A DNA stretch of 64,000 nucleotides from Arcicella gelida (lineage in GTDB: Bacteria; Bacteroidota; Bacteroidia; Cytophagales; Spirosomataceae): positions 186,001 to 250,000 of the forward strand of contig NZ_JAYGIL010000002.1 in the NCBI RefSeq assembly GCF_034931025.1, read 5' to 3'. Below, piece after piece: positions 17,156-24,593 of the stretch. The position numbers and the translations under genes were made by a program. Position 1 is the stretch's first letter. The number at the start of each line of letters is the position of its first letter. The notes beneath the pieces were generated by a model that ran no database searches, was not told the DNA's origin, and was given only the letters and a program-made list of their open reading frames with translations.

Positions 17156-17767
17156 ATGGTTAAACAAAAATTAAAACGAAATTTAAGAATTTCGAGGTAC
17201 ATTATTTACAGAGAAACGTTAGTAGATTACAAAGAGCATTTTTGGTCATTTATTGGTGCATTTATTGGTATTGGTCTCATTGCATTTTTACAAACTTTTC
17301 TACTAACAAACAACGACAATATCTTTTTAATTGGTTCATTTGGAGCATCATGTGTATTGATTTTCGGAGCGATTCAAAGTCCTTTGGCACAACCACGTAA
17401 CCTTATTGGAGGACATTTGATTTCAGCTTTAATCGGAATTAGTATTGAGCAATTTTTACCGAACATTCTTTGGCTAACAGCTCCATTAGCAGTTTCACTT
17501 TCGATTGTTTTAATGCAAATAACCAAAACCCTTCATCCTCCAGGCGGAGCCACTGGATTACTTGCAGTAATTGGATCAGAGAAAATTAAAAGTTTGGGTT
17601 ATTTTTATGCTTTGTCTCCAGTACTTTCAGGTTGTTTAATTCTCTTTGTTGTAGCACTTATCTTTAACAACATGACACCCAATAGAAAGTATCCAACAGA
17701 TGAAAGATTTACGAATTCCTTAAAAAGAATGTTTATTAAAAGACAGAAAAAAGTGGCACAGCATTAA
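17156..17767 (+). CDS. HPP family integral membrane protein
   Basis: 203 residues with four hydrophobic segments (starting near residues 32, 57, 88 and 163) and the family motif HPPGGATGLLAV near residue 125. HPP proteins are small four-helix membrane proteins; some plant and cyanobacterial members transport nitrite in plastids, but most bacterial ones are uncharacterised. Start is the first ATG; a -7-like TAATTTTG at 17071-17078 would give a ~70-nt leader. No nitrogen-metabolism gene is nearby, so the substrate is not inferred. Confidence 0.85.
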   Translation: MVKQKLKRNLRISRYIIYRETLVDYKEHFWSFIGAFIGIGLIAFLQTFLLTNNDNIFLIGSFGASCVLIFGAIQSPLAQPRNLIGGHLISALIGISIEQFLPNILWLTAPLAVSLSIVLMQITKTLHPPGGATGLLAVIGSEKIKSLGYFYALSPVLSGCLILFVVALIFNNMTPNRKYPTDERFTNSLKRMFIKRQKKVAQH

Positions 17768-17809
17768 ATACAAAAGCCCCATTCAATTTCTTGAACGGGG
17801 CTTTTGTAT
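17768..17809. terminator. Bidirectional intrinsic terminator
   Basis: 19-bp stem (17768-17786 with 17791-17809) with one mismatch and a TTTC loop, between the convergent HPP (+) and M1 peptidase (-) genes, starting right at the HPP stop codon. Confidence 0.88.
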
Positions 17810-17819
17810 ATTTCTATGT

Positions 17820-19451
17820 CTATCCTTTCTTCACATTCACATAAAAATTTTCATCAATCTTTAGCTCTGTGATACCTTTAAGGCTTTTCCATTCCGTACT
17901 TGGGTGAATAAACTGATATTTCCCTTTAGCATTTTCAACCTTGATTGGCATGTTGAAACCATCAACACAGGTCGTCCAACGATAAGTAATTCCTCCATTT
18001 TCTACTTTATATTCTAATGTCGGAATTTTAGTATTTCTCAAATATTGGTCAAATACTTTACTTAAATTAATTCCTGCTTTTTTACTGATATAATTTTCAA
18101 TTTGTTTGGTATCGACAGTTTGATGATAAAAATCTTTATTGAGTCCAACCAAAATTTGTCTCCATTTTTCATCATTATCAATAACCTGACGAATCGTATG
18201 CAACATATTTCCGCCTTTGTAATACATATCACCAGAACCACTTTCATTTACTTCATAATCTCCAATAATTGGTTCTTGATTACCAATTAGTTTTCTACAA
18301 CCTCTTACATAAGCCGCTCCTGCTTCTTTTCCAAAATGATATTCTGTAAAAAGACTTTCAGAATAATTGGTAAAACTTTCATGAATCCACATATCGGCAA
18401 TGTCTTTGTCTGTAATATTATTAGCAAACCATTCATGCCCTGACTCGTGAACAATGATAAAATCCCATTTCAAACCCCAACCTGTTCCCGATAAATCTTT
18501 CCCTAAATATCCATTGGCAAATTTATTTCCATAAGTAACTGAACTTTGGTGTTCCATTCCCAAATACGATACTTGAACTAACTTATAGCCATCTTCATAA
18601 AATGGATAAGGTCCAAACCAATGTTCGAAGGCTTTTAGCATCATTGGTACTTGCTTGAATTGTACTTTTGCTTTTTCTAAATCTTCTGGTAACACATAAT
18701 AATTGCAGTCTAAATCGCCTTTTAAGCCTTTATATTTTTCTGAGAAATGTACGTAATTACCAATGTTGATATTAACGCCATAATTATTGATTGGATTGGC
18801 AACAAACCAATCAAAAGTACGAGTATCATCAGCATTATCCGTTACTTTCAATAGCCTTCCGTTTGAAATATCTTGTAAATCTTTGGGAACAGTAATTGAT
18901 ATTTTCATACTATCGGCTTCGTCGTACATGTGGTCTTTGCATGGCCACCAAACACTTGCACCCAAACCTTGGCAAGATGTAGTAATAAACCATTTTCCTG
19001 AAGAATCTTTCTTCCAAGAAAAACCACCATCCCAAGGCGGGCGACGAGCAATTCTTGGTTTTCCTTCATAAAATACTTTGATGGATTCTGTTTTGCCAAC
19101 TAGTTGTTTCTTTTGTAACTCAACAAAAAAAGCATTACCATCTCTTTTATAATTCAAAGCTTGTCCATCTTGCTCAACTTTTGTGATTTGCATTGGGTTT
19201 TGCAAATCAATTTGTATTACTTGTGCAGGCTTTAATACTTTATAAGTAATTAAATTATTACCTGAAATAGTACTATCTGATGGCTGTACTTTAACGCTGA
19301 GGTGATAATACTGTAGATTCCACCAAGCTCTTTCTGGTGTAATACTTCCACGAAGTGTGTCTTGACGAGTGTACGCTTTTTTAGGTTGAAATAGCTGTGA
19401 AAATCCAAAAAAGCTTTGGAGTATCAAGCATAGTGTGATGATGAATTTCAT
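17820..19451 (-). CDS. Secreted M1-family metallopeptidase
   Basis: 543 residues, signal peptide MKFIITLCLILQSFFGFSQ. The zinc site is complete: HESGH at 335-339 and the third ligand Glu358 exactly at the HExxH-x18-E spacing. The exopeptidase loop reads LGMEH in place of GAMEN. Length matches the short M1 forms that have only the N-terminal saddle and catalytic domains and lack the large C-terminal helical domain. It should act as an aminopeptidase on exported peptides. Divided from oxyR by a 140-bp gap with inverted repeats. Confidence 0.9.
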   Translation of the reverse strand: MKFIITLCLILQSFFGFSQLFQPKKAYTRQDTLRGSITPERAWWNLQYYHLSVKVQPSDSTISGNNLITYKVLKPAQVIQIDLQNPMQITKVEQDGQALNYKRDGNAFFVELQKKQLVGKTESIKVFYEGKPRIARRPPWDGGFSWKKDSSGKWFITTSCQGLGASVWWPCKDHMYDEADSMKISITVPKDLQDISNGRLLKVTDNADDTRTFDWFVANPINNYGVNINIGNYVHFSEKYKGLKGDLDCNYYVLPEDLEKAKVQFKQVPMMLKAFEHWFGPYPFYEDGYKLVQVSYLGMEHQSSVTYGNKFANGYLGKDLSGTGWGLKWDFIIVHESGHEWFANNITDKDIADMWIHESFTNYSESLFTEYHFGKEAGAAYVRGCRKLIGNQEPIIGDYEVNESGSGDMYYKGGNMLHTIRQVIDNDEKWRQILVGLNKDFYHQTVDTKQIENYISKKAGINLSKVFDQYLRNTKIPTLEYKVENGGITYRWTTCVDGFNMPIKVENAKGKYQFIHPSTEWKSLKGITELKIDENFYVNVKKG

Positions 19452-19495
19452 TGTTTTTAGTTTATTGATTTGAAAAGTAGCAAGAGTAAAGACAA

Positions 19496-19580
19496 AAGAT
19501 ACAAGAAAAATATTGTGCTTGAAATATCTCTTTACCTTATTTCATTTTTTATTTATCTTGCTTCTTGTGTCTTGTATCTT
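19496..19580. repeat. Inverted repeat of AAGATACAAG type
   Basis: AAGATACAAG at 19496-19505 is repeated inverted at 19571-19580 (CTTGTATCTT), within longer imperfect arms rich in AAGACAAAAG/CTTGTGTCTTG. The region has no gene. It belongs to the kind of A/T-rich intergenic repeats seen elsewhere in this window. Confidence 0.55.
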
Positions 19581-19591
19581 ACTTCTTCAGT

Positions 19592-20530
19592 CTAAGCAAC
19601 CTCAATTATATTTCTTTTCTTTTCTATTGTTAATTCTTTAGGGATTGCTTCAAGAATACTTTCTTTTAATGCTTTTAAAATCCCCAATTTTGCAAAGTTT
19701 TTATGAGCAACCAAACTTACTTCTCTGACGGGTGCAGGAGATTTAAAATGACGAATTAAATTCAATCTATCTTCATCAAAATCCATCGTCGCTAATTCTG
19801 GTAAAATGGTAATTCCCTGATTTCTTTCGACCATCTTCCGAAGTGTTTCTAAACTTCCAGCCTGATATTCAAATTGATTTCTCCCGATTGATTTTCGTTT
19901 TAATTCACAAAGATTTTCAATTTGAGAACGCAAACAATGTCCTTCTTCCAAAAGCCATAATTCCTTTGGATTAATATCTTCCGAAAGTGCATATTTTTTC
20001 TGGTAAATCGCATTTTCTTTAGAAACATACAATACTAATTCTTCATAAAAAATAGGATATTCTACAATATTAGGCTGTTGAAGTGGCGTAGCAATTAAAC
20101 CCAAATCAAAATCGTCATTTTTTAAACCATGAACAATTCTATCAGTTGTTAGCTCTTTGATTTTCAATTCCACATTTGGATATTTCTCAAGAAAACTAGC
20201 CAGAAAAAGTGGCAATAAATACGGAGCAATAGTCGGAATTACTCCTAAACGAACTTCACCCGTTACATCATGTTTTCCTGAATTTACGGCGTCTTTAATT
20301 TTATAAAATTCAGCAATAGTGATGCGAGCCTGTTGAATAATTTCCAAACCAATTTGAGTGGTTACGACTGGCTGACGGCTTCTATCAAAGATTTTTACAC
20401 CAAGTTCATCCTCTAATTTTTGAATTTGCATACTCAAAGTAGGTTGAGTCACAAAACAACTATCGGCAGCTTGCACAAAATTTCGATGATTTTCTACGGC
20501 AATTACATATTCTAATTGGGTAATAGTCAT
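19592..20530 (-). CDS. oxyR: Peroxide-sensing LysR regulator OxyR
   Basis: 312 residues. LysR-type winged helix at residues 1-60 (MTITQLEYVIAVENHRNFVQAA, TQPTLSMQIQKLEDELGV), then the substrate-binding-like regulatory domain. The redox pair is present: Cys199 in EEGHCLRSQ and Cys208, with the same spacing and even the same numbering as the two sensing cysteines of E. coli OxyR. Hydrogen peroxide should form the Cys199-Cys208 disulfide and switch on target genes. It is transcribed divergently from ahpC, and the shared gap has an operator-like dyad. Function assignment is firm. Confidence 0.93.
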   Translation of the reverse strand: MTITQLEYVIAVENHRNFVQAADSCFVTQPTLSMQIQKLEDELGVKIFDRSRQPVVTTQIGLEIIQQARITIAEFYKIKDAVNSGKHDVTGEVRLGVIPTIAPYLLPLFLASFLEKYPNVELKIKELTTDRIVHGLKNDDFDLGLIATPLQQPNIVEYPIFYEELVLYVSKENAIYQKKYALSEDINPKELWLLEEGHCLRSQIENLCELKRKSIGRNQFEYQAGSLETLRKMVERNQGITILPELATMDFDEDRLNLIRHFKSPAPVREVSLVAHKNFAKLGILKALKESILEAIPKELTIEKKRNIIEVA

Positions 20531-20553
20531 GTTATTAAAAGAAGTTATAAGGA

Positions 20554-20598
20554 ATCTCTATGTAAATATCAATATTATCAATTTGTTTACAAAGAGAT
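20554..20598. promoter_or_regulatory. Operator-like dyad between oxyR and ahpC
   Basis: ATCTCTATGTAAA (20554-20566) and TTTACAAAGAGAT (20586-20598) are inverted copies with one mismatch, centred on 20576. The ~45-bp span suits an OxyR tetramer. It lies just upstream of a possible ahpC promoter (TTTG at 20610-20613 and TACTTTTC at 20631-20638, spacing 17), a usual place for LysR activation. Confidence 0.6.
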
Positions 20599-20723
20599 TA
20601 GTGACCAACTTTGTAAAACAAAATAAATATTACTTTTCAAATACGATAATACTTAATTTGATTCAAAAAGAAATAAAAATTGTACAATTTCAATATTTAA
20701 TTTAAACAGAAAACAACAAAATC

Positions 20724-21266
20724 ATGTTATCATTAGGTTCAACATTTCCAAAATTCCAAAAAACAGCAGTAGTATCTCTTGAAAAAGGTAAAGAATTTTA
20801 CGATATTACTTCTGAAGACCACAAAAATGCTGACAAATGGTTAGTAATGTTCTGGTGGCCAAAAGATTTTACTTTTGTTTGTCCTACAGAGATTGCTGCT
20901 TTCAATGCAAAATATGATGATTTCTCTGACCGTGACGCTATTCTAATCGGTGCTTCTACTGACTCTGAATTTGTTCACTTAGCTTGGAGAAACAATCACG
21001 ATGATCTTCGTGGATTAAAATTCCCAATGTTAGCTGATACTTCTAAATCTTTAGCTGAAGAATTAGGTATTTTAGAAGCAAACGAAAAAATTGCTTACCG
21101 TGTTACTTATATTGTTGACCCACAAGGAATTATTCGTTGGGTATGTGCTAACGATTTATCAGTTGGTCGTAACGTTGACGAAGTATTAAGAGTTTTGGAT
21201 GCACTTCAAACAGACGAACTTTGTCCTTGTAACTGGAAACAAGGCGAAGAAACTTTATCAGTTTAA
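20724..21266 (+). CDS. ahpC: Alkyl hydroperoxide reductase AhpC (2-Cys peroxiredoxin)
   Basis: 180 residues, cytosolic. Peroxidatic Cys53 lies in FTFVCPTEI; the C-terminus has LCPCNW with Cys167 and Cys169, the CPC arrangement typical of the actinobacterial AhpC type that is recycled by AhpD rather than AhpF. The next gene is an AhpD-like protein, which fits. The enzyme reduces hydrogen peroxide, alkyl peroxides and peroxynitrite. Located directly opposite oxyR, so peroxide-induced expression is expected. A terminator follows 8 bp after the stop, which should make ahpC mRNA more abundant than ahpD mRNA. Confidence 0.95.
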   Translation: MLSLGSTFPKFQKTAVVSLEKGKEFYDITSEDHKNADKWLVMFWWPKDFTFVCPTEIAAFNAKYDDFSDRDAILIGASTDSEFVHLAWRNNHDDLRGLKFPMLADTSKSLAEELGILEANEKIAYRVTYIVDPQGIIRWVCANDLSVGRNVDEVLRVLDALQTDELCPCNWKQGEETLSV

Positions 21267-21273
21267 TTTCCTG

Positions 21274-21310
21274 ATTCAGAGGCTTTATTGATTAAAGCCT
21301 CTGAATTTTT
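21274..21310 (+). terminator. Intrinsic terminator inside the ahpC-ahpD gap
   Basis: Perfect 14-bp stem (21274-21287 with 21293-21306), five-base loop, followed by TTTTT. It lies between ahpC and ahpD, so read-through would be needed for ahpD unless ahpD has its own promoter. Confidence 0.85.
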
Positions 21311-21329
21311 ACTCCCACAAATAAAAATC

Positions 21330-21914
21330 ATGTTCGGAACAGTTAGTGAAACTAAAAATAATTTGTTGGCAGAAGTGAATCTTCCTTCAACATTCGAAAG
21401 TCTATTTCTTGATCGCTTAAACGCAGCCGACCACCGTTATATCAAAGATCTTAAAATTAATGTTTCTAATGCTTTGAAAGCCCAAACTTTGAAAGAAAAA
21501 GAAGCAATCTTGTTAGCACTTGCTGTCGCTATCAATGAAAAATCAAGTACTTTGATTACCGCATTGGAAGAACTTGCAAAAAGCAAAGGTGCTGAAGAAA
21601 AAGAACTTTTGGAAGTTGCTTCTTGCGTGTCTTTGATGAATGCAAACAATGTATTGTATCGTTTCCGCCATTTTATGGACAAGGAATCTTACAATAATAT
21701 TCCTGCTGGCGTTAGGATGTCAATCATGATGAATCCTGTACTTGGCAAAGAATTCTTTGAACTATTGAGCTTAGTCATCTCAGCGATTAATGGTTGTGAA
21801 ATGTGTGTTACTTCACACGAAGCTTCCGTAAAATCTCATGGTGCTAGCGAACAGCGTATATTTGATGCCGTTCGATTAGGAGCCGTTATCAAGAGCTTTA
21901 TTACTTTATTGTAA
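21330..21914 (+). CDS. ahpD: AhpD-like alkylhydroperoxidase (carboxymuconolactone decarboxylase family)
   Basis: 194 residues from ATG 21330. A longer frame beginning with TTG at 21288 is rejected because that codon is the loop of the ahpC terminator. The active site is CEMCVTSH: Cys156 and Cys159 in CxxC plus His163, as in AhpD, with an all-helical repeat fold. In mycobacteria AhpD passes electrons from lipoylated dihydrolipoamide succinyltransferase to AhpC. Together with the CPC-type AhpC upstream, the same route is likely here. Confidence 0.9.
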   Translation: MFGTVSETKNNLLAEVNLPSTFESLFLDRLNAADHRYIKDLKINVSNALKAQTLKEKEAILLALAVAINEKSSTLITALEELAKSKGAEEKELLEVASCVSLMNANNVLYRFRHFMDKESYNNIPAGVRMSIMMNPVLGKEFFELLSLVISAINGCEMCVTSHEASVKSHGASEQRIFDAVRLGAVIKSFITLL

Positions 21915-21949
21915 TTACTATAACCACTTTATACATAACCGCTAAATAG

Positions 21950-21975
21950 GAGTCAGACGAAAGTCTGGCTCTTTA
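21950..21975 (+). terminator. Intrinsic terminator after ahpD
   Basis: Nine-bp stem (21950-21958 with 21963-21971, one G-T pair) with GAAA tetraloop and a T-rich tail, between convergent ahpD and the AlgJ-like gene. Confidence 0.85.
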
Positions 21976-23013
21976 TTTTTTCAGGTTATTTTCTACGATA
22001 ATCTGCTGATTAATAATATCTAACCAAATATTTCTGCCAGCACAATTCCAGTGTGTATCACTTTTTAAATAATACTTTTCAGGATTTTTCTTGAAGATTG
22101 TATAAGTATCAATCACTGGAACTTCGAGGGCTGAATGATTTTGAATTCGCTCTATTAAATGATTGTATTTTCCCAAATCGGGCGATTGTACACTTACTTT
22201 GTTCGGAATAATTGACAAATAAACTTCATCAAAACCCGCTTTTAAATACTTTTCTCTACTCCTATTTGCATGTGTAACAAAGGTATCAATTTGTGCATCT
22301 GTAACAGGAAAAAAGGCAGAACGTCCATGCGTACTGTCGGCTTCTTCCATGTAATACAAATGTTTTTTATCTTTTGATAGAATCACTTTTGGCTCAATTC
22401 TATCGAATAAAATTAAATTCATTTTCGCTTTCAATTCTCTAAACCATAGAAAAAAATCATAATTGAAAAGCGTATGTTCAAGGCGTTCTTCTGTTCCTGG
22501 TGGAAATAATACTGGACTAATTTCTTCCCATCCATGAACTATTTTTTTTCGAAAACTAAGATTAGGATTCTCTGTATTTTTTATTGGTTTTGCAATGCTA
22601 AAATTATCAACATCCTCAGAAAGATGTTCTTTAGCGGCTCTTTCTACTGATTCTAAAATCAGAATATTCCTTTTTGTACTGTCTAATTGAATATAGGCAT
22701 CGTTTGCCCAATGTGTGTAAAGATATTTGCTTGTATTAAAATCTGTTTTGTTTACTCTTGCTTCTTCCGCAAAACTATCGCCAATTATGTACAAATTCAC
22801 CTGAGAAGTATCATTCGCTAACGATTTTCCTTCTTCATGACAAGCAATAGTTCGCTCTTTAAACTGAGGTAAATAAGAAAGTCGGTATAAATCTCCAAAC
22901 CGATAATCGTCTGGAAATAGTTTTGTGTTAGAATAAATAGCAGGAAAGTAAGCTTGCAACCATAAGAAAATGGCAACCAATAAAACTGTATATTTTAATG
23001 CACTTTTTAACAT
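21973..23013 (-). CDS. AlgJ/DHHW-like polysaccharide O-acetylation protein
   Basis: 346 residues from ATG 23011-23013; an upstream in-frame ATG at 23088 would put coding sequence through a repeat tract, whereas this start begins the membrane-anchor segment (MLKSALKYTVLLVAIFLWLQAYF). The body has an SGNH-like fold: YIIGDSF (Ser nucleophile block) and SDTHWNCAG (Asp and His pair), as in AlgJ/AlgX and PatB partners. Such periplasmic proteins take an acetyl group handed across the membrane by an MBOAT protein and put it on a polysaccharide. The MBOAT gene lies directly upstream in the same operon. Length and motifs are complete. Confidence 0.82.
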   Translation of the reverse strand: MLKSALKYTVLLVAIFLWLQAYFPAIYSNTKLFPDDYRFGDLYRLSYLPQFKERTIACHEEGKSLANDTSQVNLYIIGDSFAEEARVNKTDFNTSKYLYTHWANDAYIQLDSTKRNILILESVERAAKEHLSEDVDNFSIAKPIKNTENPNLSFRKKIVHGWEEISPVLFPPGTEERLEHTLFNYDFFLWFRELKAKMNLILFDRIEPKVILSKDKKHLYYMEEADSTHGRSAFFPVTDAQIDTFVTHANRSREKYLKAGFDEVYLSIIPNKVSVQSPDLGKYNHLIERIQNHSALEVPVIDTYTIFKKNPEKYYLKSDTHWNCAGRNIWLDIINQQIIVENNLKK

Positions 23014-23020
23014 AACACTT

Positions 23021-23172
23021 GGGATGTCGGATTTGGGATGTCGGATTTCTGATTTTGATCTCAAAGCATTGGAGTTACTCAGTCCCAATTATTGGTTTTT
23101 GGATGTCAGATTTTAGTTTTAATTACTAAATCATTAGAAGCCAGAAATCCAAAATCAGACATCTGAAATCCA
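23021..23172. repeat. Direct and inverted ATGTC(G/A)GATTT repeats
   Basis: GGGATGTCGGATTT is tandemly repeated (23021-23034 and 23035-23048); GGATGTCAGATTTTAG at 23101 has an inverted relative at 23149-23165. The tract fills the 175-bp gap between the MBOAT and AlgJ-like genes. Confidence 0.65.
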
Positions 23173-23188
23173 AAATCATAAAACCTCT

Positions 23189-24592
23189 TTAAAATTGAAA
23201 ATAGATAAAATTATTGGTGTTGAAAACTCCAAAGAAATACACCAAAATCATCACTAGAGAGATTAAACTGTAAAATCTAACATTACTTTCTGTGTTGATA
23301 TAAAAATATTTTAATTCTTTCCAAAGTAATAATCCAATCAATCCCAATGAAAATAACATTTCAATATTATTCAGTGGAGATTCCAACGAATCGTTGATTG
23401 AAAAGAATGATATTTTTCTTAAAATCAATAAAGCATCTCTGGTGTCTTTTGCTCTAAAAAATACCCAAGCTAACATCACCAAGACAAAAGTTGAAATAAG
23501 ATTAATCGCTTTTCCAAAAACATTTTCGGGCAAGACTAATTTTGGAAAATACTTATTCCTTGCGGCAGCTACAATCAAGTAAAAACCGTGCAATGAACCC
23601 CAAATCACGAAAGTCCACTGAGCACCATGCCACAATCCACTGACCATAAAAACAACAAATTGGTTGAAATATCTTCGCCATTCAGCTACTCTATTTCCGC
23701 CTAGAGGAATGTACAAATAATCACGAAACCAAGTAGAAAGTGAAATGTGCCATCTCCGCCAAAATTCGGAAATTGATGTTGAAAAATAAGGGCTTTTAAA
23801 ATTTCCCATCAATTCAAAACCCATTACTCTAGCCGAACCCAAAGCAATTTCTGAATAACCAGAAAAGTCACAGTAAATCTGAAAAGTATAAAAGAAAGTG
23901 GCTACTAAAAGTGATAAACCTGTTTTTTCGGAAGGATTATGATAAGCCGAATCCACGACCATTGCTAATCTATCAGCAATGACCACTTTCTTAAATAAAC
24001 CCCAAGCCATCATCATTAATCCACTTTTGGTTCTCTCCCAATTGAATTGATGTTTTTCATAAAACTGATGAATTACATTTTGCGGTCTTTCGATAGGTCC
24101 AGCTACCAATTGCGGGTAAAACATTACATAAAGTGCATAAATCCCAAAATGGCGTTCTGCTTTTTGATTACCACGATATACTTCAATGGTATAACTCATT
24201 GCCTGAAAAGTATGGAAAGAAAGCCCAATTGGCAGTAAAATCTTGAGATAAGGAGCTGGATTTCTGACTTCGATCAAATGTAAAAGAGCTGAAATATTGG
24301 TATTGAAAAAATTATAATATTTGAAAATGGCTAGAATTCCAATGTTAGAAATTAAACTGACTATCAACAATAATTTTCTGTTTGAACCTTTCGATTGTTC
24401 AATATAAATTCCAGCAAAATAATCAATGATAATCGTAAAAAAAAGTATTAAAATATAGATTGGCATAAAAACCATGTAGAAATAGCAACTCGCAAAAAGT
24501 AATAATCGCCAGCGACCACTCCAACCCAAAGACCAATAGCCAAGTGTAACAATGATAAAGAAAATTAAAAAATGAATAGAATTAAAAAGCAT
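23189..24592 (-). CDS. MBOAT-family O-acetyltransferase (AlgI-like)
   Basis: 467 residues, about ten membrane segments. MBOAT/AlgI landmarks: VAGPIERPQNVIHQF, FWRRWHISLSTWFRDYLYIP, LGGN, and SGLWHGAQWTF carrying the catalytic His. The protein moves acetyl groups from cytosolic acetyl-CoA across the inner membrane for polysaccharide O-acetylation. The ATG is one base after the stop of the preceding 883-residue gene, so translation is probably coupled. The AlgJ-like protein downstream is its expected partner. Which polysaccharide is modified is unknown, but glf in the operon suggests one containing galactofuranose. Confidence 0.93.
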   Translation of the reverse strand: MLFNSIHFLIFFIIVTLGYWSLGWSGRWRLLLFASCYFYMVFMPIYILILFFTIIIDYFAGIYIEQSKGSNRKLLLIVSLISNIGILAIFKYYNFFNTNISALLHLIEVRNPAPYLKILLPIGLSFHTFQAMSYTIEVYRGNQKAERHFGIYALYVMFYPQLVAGPIERPQNVIHQFYEKHQFNWERTKSGLMMMAWGLFKKVVIADRLAMVVDSAYHNPSEKTGLSLLVATFFYTFQIYCDFSGYSEIALGSARVMGFELMGNFKSPYFSTSISEFWRRWHISLSTWFRDYLYIPLGGNRVAEWRRYFNQFVVFMVSGLWHGAQWTFVIWGSLHGFYLIVAAARNKYFPKLVLPENVFGKAINLISTFVLVMLAWVFFRAKDTRDALLILRKISFFSINDSLESPLNNIEMLFSLGLIGLLLWKELKYFYINTESNVRFYSLISLVMILVYFFGVFNTNNFIYFQF

Positions 24593-24593
24593 A

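Noticed and set aside
21288..21330. TTG start extending AhpD by 14 residues
   Set aside because: The codon lies in the loop of a perfect intrinsic terminator; ATG 21330 gives the normal family N-terminus.
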